From Nitrospirae bacterium GWC2_56_14 (lineage in GTDB: Bacteria > Nitrospirota > UBA9217), in assembly GCA_001803705.1 (NCBI GenBank), contig MHDY01000211.1, positions 1-12,582 on the forward strand: a stretch of DNA of 12,582 nucleotides, written 5' to 3'. How positions within the stretch are numbered: the first letter of the stretch is position 1; every line of letters begins with the position of its first letter. The notes under the pieces are model-generated. The model did not search any database, was not told where the DNA came from, and saw nothing but the letters and a program-made list of their open reading frames with translations. This document shows positions 1 to 5,513 of the stretch, in pieces. The translations under genes were made by a program, and so were the position numbers.

Positions 1-1
1 G

Positions 2-268
2 CTTTTGGGGCTCATCACGTACCTGACCGCTGGCGAGAAGGAAGTGCGGGCCTGGACCATTACCAAGGGGACCAAAGCGCCGCAGGCCGCCGGCAAGATC
101 CATTCGGATTTCGAAAAGGGCTTTATCCGCGCCGAAGTGTTCCACTTCGACGACCTGGTGAAATATAAGACCGAACAAGCGGTCAAGGCCGCAGGATTGC
201 TCCGTTCCGAAGGCAAGGAATATGTTGTAAAGGACGGCGATATCATGAACTTCAGGTTCAACGTGTAG
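2..268 (+). CDS. ychF: YchF-family P-loop ATPase/GTPase, C-terminal fragment (5' end outside window)
   Basis: This is the last 88 residues of a protein that begins before the window; the frame is open from base 2 and ends at TAG 266-268. The text LITYLTAGEKEVRAWTI, then GTKAPQAAGKIH, DFEKGFI and the ending VKDGDIMNFRFNV are the signature of the C-terminal TGS-type domain of YchF (Obg-related family, called OLA1 in eukaryotes). In that family a P-loop domain hydrolyses ATP, and the protein associates with ribosomes and responds to redox and stress. None of the nucleotide-binding motifs is inside the window, so the assignment rests on the C-terminal domain alone, which is highly conserved. A TTG at 5-7 lies inside the domain and is not a plausible start. 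A strong terminator follows at about 35 bases, so this ends a transcription unit and is unlinked to the genes downstream. Confidence 0.95.
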   Translation, partial: LLGLITYLTAGEKEVRAWTITKGTKAPQAAGKIHSDFEKGFIRAEVFHFDDLVKYKTEQAVKAAGLLRSEGKEYVVKDGDIMNFRFNV

Positions 269-301
269 CGATTGATCGCAGCATGAATATTCACAAAACA
301 G

Positions 302-337
302 AACGGCGGGTGGAACAGAGACCCCGCCGTTTTTTTA
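302..337 (+). terminator. Rho-independent terminator of ychF
   Basis: An 8-bp GC-rich stem (ACGGCGGG 303-310 with CCCGCCGT 323-330) with a 12-nt loop runs straight into an uninterrupted T tract ending at 337. It starts 34 bases past the ychF stop codon. This is a textbook intrinsic terminator in the + direction. Confidence 0.92.
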
Positions 338-369
338 TTCATGCGGTCTCATTATGGATGATCTGCAAG

Positions 370-449
370 CAGGTTGTTGAAAAAAGAGCGTCTTTACCGC
401 AACAGCTCAAGTTGTTATCTTGACAACGCAATAAAAGCATAACAACCTG
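370..449. repeat. Competing inverted repeats between ychF terminator and next promoter
   Basis: CAGGTTGTT at 370-378 is the exact reverse complement of AACAACCTG at 441-449. A second left arm, GTTGTTAT at 411-418, is the exact reverse complement of ATAACAAC at 439-446. Both use the same right arm, so only one hairpin can form at a time. The stretch 338-480 holds no convincing ORF. It may be a dyad-rich operator region upstream of the promoter at 481 or simply a degenerate intergenic repeat; nothing in the sequence decides between these. Confidence 0.45.
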
Positions 450-480
450 ATTTTATGGAAATTTATTTGCAACAAAGTGC

Positions 481-509
481 TTGACTTTCCGCCATTCGAA
501 CAATATAAT
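481..509 (+). promoter_or_regulatory. Near-consensus sigma-70 promoter of the MshEN-like gene
   Basis: The -35 element TTGACT (481-486) and the perfect -10 element TATAAT (504-509) are separated by exactly 17 bases. Transcription should start near 516, giving a leader of about 65 nt before the ATG at 582. A promoter this close to consensus suggests strong housekeeping expression of the small protein. Confidence 0.8.
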
Positions 510-581
510 TACTTCAGACAATAAAAAACAGTTATGTCTGGCTGCGGGTAGCAGGCCAACTTCTGAACCAGGAGGTGCGGT

Positions 582-788
582 ATGGCTGATAGGAAAAAAA
601 CAGGTGAACGCCCCATAGGTCAAATGCTGATGGAAAAAGACCGGATCGTGCCGCAGGACCTCGAGTTCGCCCTTGATCATCAGAAGAACAGCCACGATCT
701 TATCGGACAGATCCTGGTCCGCATGGGCGCCTTACGAGAGACTGAGCTCAATGAAGTCCTTGTTGAACAGTCCGAGACATCGCATTAG
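582..788 (+). CDS. Stand-alone MshEN-like (GspE N-terminal type) small protein
   Basis: This is a 68-residue protein preceded by a strong ribosome binding site (AGGAGG 570-575, 6 nt from the ATG) and a near-consensus promoter, so it is very likely a real gene. It consists of two copies of the pattern G-x2-L-x10-L-x3-L-x2-Q: residues 11-34 (G13, L16, L27, L31, Q34) and 40-63 (G42, L45, L56, L60, Q63), with a five-residue spacer. Two 24-residue motifs with a 5-residue spacer is the layout of the MshEN c-di-GMP-binding domain, usually found at the N-terminus of GspE/PilB/MshE-type secretion and pilus ATPases (PF05157 family). Here no ATPase follows. The motif-leading arginine of classical MshEN is replaced by Pro11 (with Arg10 just before it) and Leu40, so ligand binding is uncertain. 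It could be a free c-di-GMP sensor, an adaptor, or a degenerate remnant. No signal peptide is visible, so it should be cytoplasmic. Confidence 0.8.
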   Translation: MADRKKTGERPIGQMLMEKDRIVPQDLEFALDHQKNSHDLIGQILVRMGALRETELNEVLVEQSETSH

Positions 789-850
789 ACGCAAGCGGGA
801 GGCGCCTCTGCAAACTGCTTCCAGCTTCTTTCTTCCTAATTCCTCCTTGG

Positions 851-905
851 CCTCCGCGATGTGAGTTCTTGGCGCACTCGCGGAGGTTCCCCCCTCTCTT
901 TTTCC
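851..905 (+). terminator. Probable terminator hairpin after the MshEN-like gene
   Basis: CCTCCGCG (851-858) pairs exactly with CGCGGAGG (879-886), a GC-rich 8-bp stem with a 20-nt loop, followed by a pyrimidine tract that ends in a run of T around 899-903. The T run is not directly abutted to the stem, so termination may be weaker than at 302-337. It lies about 60 bases past the stop at 788. Confidence 0.45.
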
Positions 906-924
906 ACCTAAAAATAAAATCATA

Positions 925-954
925 TTGTAGTTACTCAATGGTTTATGGTATTTT
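925..954 (+). promoter_or_regulatory. Possible extended -10 promoter upstream of the CapA-like gene
   Basis: TTGTAG (925-930) and TATTTT (949-954) are 18 bases apart, and the -10 element is preceded by TG at 946-947, giving an extended -10. The match is moderate and the distance to the ATG at 1223 is long (about 260 nt). Confidence 0.35.
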
Positions 955-1059
955 ACGTGCTTGGCATGGTGTCGACGCGGAGTGCGGGGGCCCATCGTTT
1001 TAGCGTTTTAGCCAAACTTGGACACGGTGGAACCGAAAGTTCAAAAGCTAAAGGGCGTC

Positions 1060-1185
1060 TCTCGCAATGGCCGATGAACGGTCCACTCTGAGGACGCAAA
1101 GGTCGCCAAGAAAAACCTGAAACAAGACTTGATTCAGGTTTTAAACCAAAAAGAACTCAAGGTTTCCTTTGCGTCCATTGCGAGA
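1060..1185. repeat. Large interrupted inverted repeat with nested hairpin
   Basis: The right arm CCTTTGCGTCCATTGCGAGA (1166-1185) is complementary to two separated left segments: TCTCGCAATGG (1060-1070) and GGACGCAAAGG (1092-1102). About 21 bases interrupt the left arm. Inside lies a perfect 10-bp hairpin, AAAACCTGAA (1112-1121) with TTCAGGTTTT (1133-1142), loop 11 nt. Phrases of the type GACGCAAAGG / CCTTTGCGTCC recur between genes in many environmental bacteria, so this is probably a degenerate copy of a dispersed palindromic element with a small insertion in one arm. Confidence 0.6.
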
Positions 1186-1222
1186 AACAACCTTTCCGTT
1201 TTTTTTATAAAAGGATCTTACC

Positions 1223-2374
1223 ATGTATCGACTTCTTATTTATTTCATCGGCCTCCTGCTCTGCCTGCTCCCGCTCGCGGGACAGGCGCAGGAGCCGGCT
1301 GACGAAACACTGACTATTACAACAGTAGGCGACATCATGATGGGCACGACCTATCCCGAACCCCTGCTGCCGCCCCATGATGGTCAGGGCATCTTCGATG
1401 CCGTGAAGGGGTCGTTCCAAGGAGCGGACATTCTCTTCGGCAATCTCGAAGGCCCGCTGCTCGATGAGGGTGAATCGACGAAATGCAAAAATCCGGGCAA
1501 GACCTGCTACGCCTTCAAGACGCCGCCGCGGTACGTCGTCTACCTTAAAGATGCGGGCTTCACCGCGCTGAACATTGCGAACAACCACGCTTCCGATTTC
1601 GGCAAAGAAGGCGTTGAGAGCACCCTCAGCACCCTCGGAGCCGCGGAGATCCAGCCTGTGGGGGGCAAGGCAATTGCCACGTATATCATCAAGGGCAGGC
1701 GCATTGCCGTGGTGGGATTCTTCTACTTCGAGGGGCCTTACGCCTACCCTATCCAGAATACGACCGGGGCCGCGAAGATCGTCCGGTCGCTTAAAGATGC
1801 GAACGATCTGGTGATCGTTTCGTTCCACGGCGGCGCGGAAGGCTCAGCTGCCCAGCATGTGACTGGTGAAACCGAAGAATTCCTCGGCGAGGACCGGGGC
1901 AATGTGGCTGCTTTCGCGCACGCGGTCATCGACGCAGGCGCCGACCTGGTGCTCGGGCACGGTCCGCATGTGCTGCGCGCGCTTGAACTGTACCGGGGAA
2001 AGCTCATTGCCTACAGCCTCGGGAACTTCCTTGTCTATGAACGCTTCAATCTCGATGGGCCCAACGGTGTGAGCGCGGTGCTCACGGCGAATCTGGATGC
2101 GGTGACAGGCGACTTTCAGGACGGGCAGCTTGTACCGGTGAAGCTCGGCACCCAGGGGATCCCGGTCTTGGACAGCAAAAGAAAAGCGATCACACTGATG
2201 CGGAATCTGACGAAGCAGGACATCAAAGCACCGGGGCTCATCATTGCCGAGGATGGCGCTTTGCGGTTGAAGGTTGAAGAACGGAAAGGCCCGCCAGGTA
2301 CAGCCGGCATCAGCTGCTACGGTTTCGGCGGTTACCGCGACGCACTTCGACAGTCATTGAGCAGGGAGTTTTGA
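1223..2374 (+). CDS. Secreted CapA-family (poly-gamma-glutamate synthesis type) metallophosphatase-like protein
   Basis: This 383-residue protein has an N-terminal Sec signal (hydrophobic residues 3-20, cleavage likely near GQAQ at 20-23), so it should act in the periplasm or outside the cell. The CapA/PgsA fold (PF09587, calcineurin-like metallophosphoesterase superfamily) is shown by GDIMMG (36-41), GNLEGP (73-78), the ANNHASDFG block (119-127), SFHGGAEG (200-207) and GHGPHV (245-250), followed by GKLIAYSLGNFLVY. The D, N and H residues expected to bind metals are present. Roughly 100 residues beyond the core form an unassigned tail. Family members are linked to poly-gamma-glutamate capsule synthesis, but stand-alone homologues occur widely and no capB/capC/capD neighbours are present, so the substrate is unknown. 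The start is set by AAGGAT (1211-1216), 6 nt before the ATG. It looks monocistronic, flanked by repeat-rich non-coding DNA on both sides. Confidence 0.88.
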   Translation: MYRLLIYFIGLLLCLLPLAGQAQEPADETLTITTVGDIMMGTTYPEPLLPPHDGQGIFDAVKGSFQGADILFGNLEGPLLDEGESTKCKNPGKTCYAFKTPPRYVVYLKDAGFTALNIANNHASDFGKEGVESTLSTLGAAEIQPVGGKAIATYIIKGRRIAVVGFFYFEGPYAYPIQNTTGAAKIVRSLKDANDLVIVSFHGGAEGSAAQHVTGETEEFLGEDRGNVAAFAHAVIDAGADLVLGHGPHVLRALELYRGKLIAYSLGNFLVYERFNLDGPNGVSAVLTANLDAVTGDFQDGQLVPVKLGTQGIPVLDSKRKAITLMRNLTKQDIKAPGLIIAEDGALRLKVEERKGPPGTAGISCYGFGGYRDALRQSLSREF

Positions 2375-2433
2375 AGGGGACTAGTGCCGGGAGTTGTAAA
2401 TTACTATACCTATGCAATTCAACTAGGATCACC

Positions 2434-2505
2434 CCACCTAACCTCCCCTTGGCAAGGGGAGGGACACACTAGCCCCTCCTTGCCAAGGAGGGGTTGGGGA
2501 GGTGG
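2434..2505. repeat. Intergenic palindromic element (CCTCCCCTTGG type)
   Basis: The outer arms CCACCT (2434-2439) and AGGTGG (2500-2505) are complementary. Within them the CCTCCCCTTGGCAAGGGGAGG block (2442-2462) is itself self-complementary, and CCCCTCCTTGCCAAGGAGGGG (2473-2493) is another perfect local palindrome. The two halves also pair with each other, with a four-base offset. The element can thus form either two adjacent hairpins or one long cruciform. It lies 60 bases past the CapA-like stop and could act as a bidirectional transcription stop or mRNA stabiliser. It looks like a dispersed repeat family rather than a gene part. Confidence 0.8.
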
Positions 2506-2534
2506 TTCGACCCTGGTCAATTGGTCTTTTAAAA

Positions 2535-2562
2535 TTTGCTTAATTCATCCTTTTATTATATT
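2535..2562 (+). promoter_or_regulatory. Weak promoter candidate for the NosL-like operon
   Basis: TTTGCT (2535-2540) and TATATT (2557-2562) are 16 bases apart in an AT-rich island between the two palindromic elements. Matches are modest. If used, the 2578-2656 palindrome would sit in the 5' leader of the NosL-like mRNA. Confidence 0.28.
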
Positions 2563-2577
2563 CTTTGCAATGTAAGC

Positions 2578-2656
2578 CGTCATACCCGCGAAAGCGGGTA
2601 TCCAGGGCGAAGTGATCAATTGAAAGGGCTGGATTCCCGTTTCCACGGGAATGACG
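2578..2656. repeat. Intergenic palindromic element (GTCATACCCGCGAAAGCGGG type)
   Basis: The outer arms CGTCAT (2578-2583) and ATGACG (2651-2656) pair, and TCCAG (2601-2605) pairs with CTGGA (2629-2633). Two inner hairpins are exact: ATACCCGC/GCGGGTAT (2582-2589, 2594-2601) closed by a GAAA tetraloop, and ATTCCCGT/ACGGGAAT (2633-2640, 2645-2652) with a TTCC loop. This is a well-known style of dispersed intergenic repeat. Read as protein it gives the familiar spurious peptide SGYPG...GLDSRFHGND, which explains the open frame upstream of the NosL-like start. Confidence 0.88.
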
Positions 2657-2691
2657 AAAGAAGGCTGTTGCGGATGAAAGGATCTTCTCCG

Positions 2692-3168
2692 ATGAAACGT
2701 ATCTCATTAATCGTTTCCCTATTGTTCCTGGTAATGGTCATTCCCGTACTGGCCGGCGAGCAGTCACCCCCCAAACCTGCCGCTGCGGACAAGTGCATGG
2801 TCTGCGGCATGTTCGTTGCCAAATATCCGGACTGGGCCGCGGTCATCGTGTTCAAGGATTCCGTCACCCGTTTCTTTGACGGTCCCAAGGATTTGTTCAC
2901 GTATTACTTCGCGATCAAAAAGTACGATTCTAAAAAGGACCGGGCCGATATTGACACCATCTGGGTGAAGGATTATTATACGCTCTCGTTCATCGACGGC
3001 AGGAAGGCTTTCTTCGTCATCGGCAGCGACGTTCTCGGTCCCATGGGCAAGGAGCTGATAGCATTCAAGTCCGCAACCGACGCAAAGGCGTTCCTGAAGG
3101 ACCATGGCGGGAAGAAGGTGCTGCAGTTCAAGGACATCACTCCCGAAGTCATGAAGCAGCTCGAATAA
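2692..3168 (+). CDS. NosL-family periplasmic (probably copper-binding) protein
   Basis: This 158-residue protein has a clear signal peptide (MKR, then hydrophobic residues 4-20, cleavage near VLAG). The mature part begins with KCMVCGMFVAKYPDW (34-48), giving C35-x2-C38-G-M40. It continues with a FFDGPKDLF block (61-69) and the NosL-typical run DGRKAFFVIGSDVLGPMG (102-119). NosL proteins (PF05573) are periplasmic Cu(I)-binding accessory factors, classically for nitrous oxide reductase. No nosZ is in the window, and unlike classical NosL there is no lipobox cysteine, so this member is predicted soluble. The start at 2692 is chosen because AAAGGA (2677-2682) sits 9 nt upstream and the signal peptide begins there. 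An open frame extends back to 2536, but that part is repeat-derived. The context, an FtsX/LolD transporter and a cysteine-rich membrane protein, suggests metal trafficking unrelated to N2O reduction. Confidence 0.87.
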   Translation: MKRISLIVSLLFLVMVIPVLAGEQSPPKPAAADKCMVCGMFVAKYPDWAAVIVFKDSVTRFFDGPKDLFTYYFAIKKYDSKKDRADIDTIWVKDYYTLSFIDGRKAFFVIGSDVLGPMGKELIAFKSATDAKAFLKDHGGKKVLQFKDITPEVMKQLE

Positions 3169-3183
3169 GGCAAGTCGTGATTC

Positions 3184-3264
3184 GCCACATAATTCACATA
3201 AAGCACATAAGTAAAAACGTAGAGATAAAAAATTATTTTCTGTGTCTTTTGTGACTTATGTGGC
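3184..3264. repeat. Imperfect inverted repeat downstream of the NosL-like gene
   Basis: GCCACATAATTCACATAAAG (3184-3203) is an imperfect complement of CTTTTGTGACTTATGTGGC (3246-3264), with an AT-rich loop, followed by a run of A. It starts 15 bases past the NosL-like stop. It may terminate or attenuate transcription between the NosL-like gene and the four-gene block, or stabilise the upstream message. Confidence 0.6.
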
Positions 3265-3287
3265 AAAAAAAGATTTAACGATTCGCT

Positions 3288-3320
3288 TTTCTCCGTGCCT
3301 CTGTAACTCCGTGGTGAAAA
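3288..3320. repeat. CTCCGTG...CTCCGTGGTGA intergenic repeat fragment
   Basis: This short stretch contains CTCCGTG twice (3291-3297 and 3308-3314) around a CTCTGTAA core, and ends in GTGGTGAAAA. It resembles a common dispersed intergenic phrase of environmental genomes, here directly abutting the ribosome binding site of the next gene. Its function is unknown and the repeat-family assignment is only an impression. Confidence 0.35.
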
Positions 3321-3339
3321 AATTCTTAAGGATGGAATC

Positions 3340-3648
3340 TTGATCAAGACCCACCGCATACGCAAATCTACCGTCTTCCTCGTCCTGACGATCGTCAACG
3401 TCATGGCCTTTTCCCTGCTCATGCTGCACGCGCGGTCTGTGCAAGGCCGGGCCGGGGAGCTGCTTGCATCGAGCAGCCGGATCGCAAGGGAACTGCAGCT
3501 CACGGACCTCTGCCTCTTTACCGAGGCGCGGTATACGCGCCACCCTGCCATGGGCGATGTCCATGCCGCGTTCCAGGACCATCCAATCGCTTTGGAGCAT
3601 TTCCCGTCGGGTTCCTTGGTGCCTGCCCCGCTTCCGCTGGTGAGATGA
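3340..3648 (+). CDS. Small membrane-anchored protein with periplasmic Cys/His segment (unknown family)
   Basis: This 102-residue protein starts at TTG; AAGGA (3328-3332) lies 7 nt upstream and no in-frame ATG fits better. A basic N-terminus (residues 1-9) precedes a single membrane helix (about 10-31), so the remaining 70 residues should face the periplasm. That part holds one cysteine (C58 in LTDLCLFTEARYTRHPAMGD) and four histidines (H68, H75, H81, H87), with M71 nearby. The spacing could support a metal site; this is an inference. The segment TEARYTRHPA...FQDHP...EHFPSGS reads as conserved rather than random, but I cannot name the family. The stop is one base from the FtsX-like start, so translation is coupled to the transporter, and the protein is probably a subunit or accessory factor of it. 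Confidence 0.75.
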   Translation: MIKTHRIRKSTVFLVLTIVNVMAFSLLMLHARSVQGRAGELLASSSRIARELQLTDLCLFTEARYTRHPAMGDVHAAFQDHPIALEHFPSGSLVPAPLPLVR

Positions 3649-3649
3649 A

Positions 3650-4780
3650 ATGAATAGAACGATCGAACGCCACAAGAACATCCTCGAGTTCTCCCTTTCG
3701 TCGCTCCTCCGCCGAAAGACCAAGAACGCTTCGCTGCTCGCCATTTACACGCTCATTGTGTTCGCCATCGCGTCGCTGCTGTTCTTTCTGTCCGCCATGA
3801 AGCGCGAAGCATTGCTGATCCTGAAGGACGCGCCGGACATGGTGGTCCAGCGGATGGAGGCGGGCAGGCAGGACCTGGTGCCGCTGTCCTATGCAAAGGA
3901 GATTGCGGCTTTGCGCGGCGTGCGCGAAGTCAAGCCGCGGCTCTGGGGCTATTATTACGATTCGCCGTCAGGCGGGAACCTGACCGTCATGACCGCTGAA
4001 ATGCCTGCCGGGTTCATCAAGATCGGCAGCGGCGTTTCGCGCCTGCGCCGCGCGACCGCGGCGGACGTTATCGTGCTCCAGAGCTATGATAATGAAGTGC
4101 CGCTCATGCTCGAGATCGAAGAGGTCCTGCCCTACGAATCAGAGCTTGCAGCAGCCGACCTCGTGATCATGTCGGAGCTCGACTTCCGGAAGCTCTTCAA
4201 ATTTCCGCAGGGCCATGCAACGGACCTCGCGCTTACGGTCGCGAACCCTCGCGAGCTTTCGACGCTTGCCGGAAAGATCGTGGACAAGTTCCCGGACGCG
4301 CGGCCAATACTCAAGAGCGAGATGCTCCGGACCTATGATTCCATCTTCGACTGGCGCGGCGGCATGATGCTCGTTATGATGATCGCGGCGGTGCTGTCCT
4401 TCATCATCTTTGCCTGGGACCGGGCTACAGGCCTCAGCGCCGAGGAGCGGAAGGAGATCGGCATCCTGAAATCGATCGGCTGGGAAACATCGGACGTACT
4501 GCTCCTCAAGTTCTGGGAGGGGGCGGTCATCTCGCTTTCCGCTTTCTTCTTCGGCGTCATCGCGGCCTATGTTCATGTCTACTTTTTCTCTGCCCCGCTT
4601 TTCCAACCGGTGCTCAAGGGCTGGTCCGTGCTCTACCCGCAGTTCAAGCTGGTGCCGGCAGTGGACACGTACCAGCTTGGCGTGCTCTTTTTCCTGACCG
4701 TGGCGCCTTATACCTTCGCTACGATCATACCCTGCTGGCGCGCGGCCACCATCGATCCCGATGCCGCCATGAGGTCGTAA
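3650..4780 (+). CDS. FtsX-like ABC transporter permease (MacB/LolCE type)
   Basis: This 376-residue permease has the classic FtsX/MacB topology. A basic N-terminal tail leads to TM1 (about 29-49), then a periplasmic domain of about 190 residues (50-237), then TM2 (238-256), a cytoplasmic loop with the coupling-helix signature EERKEIGILKSIGW (265-278), TM3 (288-312), a short outer loop, TM4 (341-361) and a cytoplasmic end PCWRAATIDPDAAMR. Members usually work as dimers and transmit ATPase motion to periplasmic partners (mechanotransmission) rather than importing through a central channel. The periplasmic domain is the part likely to contact the NosL-like or small anchored protein. It starts one base after the preceding stop and ends one base before the ATPase start. 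Substrate cannot be read from the sequence. Confidence 0.9.
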   Translation: MNRTIERHKNILEFSLSSLLRRKTKNASLLAIYTLIVFAIASLLFFLSAMKREALLILKDAPDMVVQRMEAGRQDLVPLSYAKEIAALRGVREVKPRLWGYYYDSPSGGNLTVMTAEMPAGFIKIGSGVSRLRRATAADVIVLQSYDNEVPLMLEIEEVLPYESELAAADLVIMSELDFRKLFKFPQGHATDLALTVANPRELSTLAGKIVDKFPDARPILKSEMLRTYDSIFDWRGGMMLVMMIAAVLSFIIFAWDRATGLSAEERKEIGILKSIGWETSDVLLLKFWEGAVISLSAFFFGVIAAYVHVYFFSAPLFQPVLKGWSVLYPQFKLVPAVDTYQLGVLFFLTVAPYTFATIIPCWRAATIDPDAAMRS

Positions 4781-4781
4781 C

Positions 4782-5513
4782 ATGAACATGATCTCTCTTA
4801 CGAACATATCCAAAAGCTTTCACGTGGGCAAGGCGAGCCAGTTCGTGGCGGTCAATGACGTGAGCCTCGACATCGAGCCGGGAAAGGTCACGATCCTGAA
4901 AGGCCCGAGCGGCTCGGGCAAGACCACGCTCATGACGCTCATCGGCTGCATGGCGCGGCCAACGTCGGGCAGGATCGTGCTGTCGGGGATGCGGGCCGCA
5001 TGGATGGCTTCGGAAGAGCCGGCCGGAGTTGAGATCACGAGCCTGCCTGAGCGGTTTTTGAACGACATCCGGCGCAGGACCTTCGGCTTCGTGTTCCAGC
5101 AATTCAATCTCCTTAAGGGTATATCAGTGCTCGAGAATGTCATGCTGCCGGCCTACCCAACAGGGGAAGACCATCGCGAATTCGCAAAGCGCGCAGGGGT
5201 GCTTTTGGAGCAGTTCTCGATCGCGCGCCATGCGTCATCTCCTGTTGAATGGCTGTCCGGCGGAGAACTGCAGCGCGTAGCCATTGCCCGCGCACTCATC
5301 AACGATCCCTCGGTCATCATTGCCGACGAACCCACGGCGCATTTGGATACCGCGCTCTCCCGGGAGTTCATGACGATCGTAGGCACGCTCAAGAAAGCAG
5401 GAAAGACCATCCTGATCGCGAGCCACGATCCTATTGTGTTCGATTCCCCCCTGGCTGACCGGGTCGTTGAGATGCGCGACGGCGTGATCACTTCCTCCGG
5501 GCCAAAGCCATGA
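4782..5513 (+). CDS. ABC transporter ATP-binding protein (LolD/MacB type)
   Basis: This is a 243-residue ATPase with a complete motif set: Walker A GPSGSGKTT (41-49), Q-loop FVFQQFNLL (103-111, Q106), signature LSGGELQRVAIARAL (158-172), Walker B VIIADEPTAHLD (178-189) and the switch histidine H215 in IASHDP. It should power the FtsX-like permease encoded just upstream; one homodimer per complex is usual. Between the beta strand ending near 70 and the Q-loop region there is a somewhat longer stretch (about 71-93) than in typical LolD, which might be a contact with the permease. The start ATG lies one base after the permease stop (a second ATG two codons later is possible). The stop overlaps the next start in an ATGA arrangement. 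Confidence 0.94.
   Translation: MNMISLTNISKSFHVGKASQFVAVNDVSLDIEPGKVTILKGPSGSGKTTLMTLIGCMARPTSGRIVLSGMRAAWMASEEPAGVEITSLPERFLNDIRRRTFGFVFQQFNLLKGISVLENVMLPAYPTGEDHREFAKRAGVLLEQFSIARHASSPVEWLSGGELQRVAIARALINDPSVIIADEPTAHLDTALSREFMTIVGTLKKAGKTILIASHDPIVFDSPLADRVVEMRDGVITSSGPKP

Larger units (their letters stand above)
906..1222 (+). other. Non-coding leader/intergenic region upstream of the CapA-like gene
   Basis: No convincing ORF or known RNA gene is visible over these roughly 320 bases. The first part is AT-rich with a promoter-like element (925-954). Then comes a GC-rich, dyad-containing stretch (about 958-1060: TTGGC near 960 with GCCAA near 1011, and a GTCGAC palindrome), then the long inverted repeat at 1060-1185, then the capA-like ribosome binding site. 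If transcription starts near 961 the mRNA leader would be about 260 nt and highly structured. The piece GACGCAAAGG recalls the conserved core of the GEMM c-di-GMP riboswitch, but the rest of that consensus is missing. Confidence 0.4.

Noticed and set aside
958..980. Sigma-54 promoter (GG/GC type) in TTGGCATGGTGTCGACGC
   Set aside because: The GG doublet is present, but there is no GC doublet with the required spacing.
1060..1110. Possible GEMM (c-di-GMP-I) riboswitch, because of GACGCAAAGG near 1093
   Set aside because: Only the GACGCAAAG core matches. The expected following stem, tetraloop-receptor features and second helix are not found, and the same phrase pairs with CCTTTGCGTCC downstream as part of an inverted repeat.
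1205..1828. Antisense open frame of 207 codons opposite the CapA-like gene
   Set aside because: The sense strand encodes all CapA family motifs. The antisense translation is Arg/Glu-rich and featureless.
2384..2575. Small open frame across the palindromic element after the CapA-like gene
   Set aside because: Most of it is the translation of the inverted repeat at 2434-2505, with no ribosome binding site or protein character.
2434..2656. CRISPR array
   Set aside because: The repeats are palindromic, of two unrelated types, each present once, with no regular spacers and no cas genes.
2692..3168. Assignment as a true nosL of a nitrous oxide reductase cluster
   Set aside because: No nosZ, nosD, nosF or nosY neighbours are present, and the lipobox cysteine is missing. 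Only family membership is supported, so no gene symbol is given.
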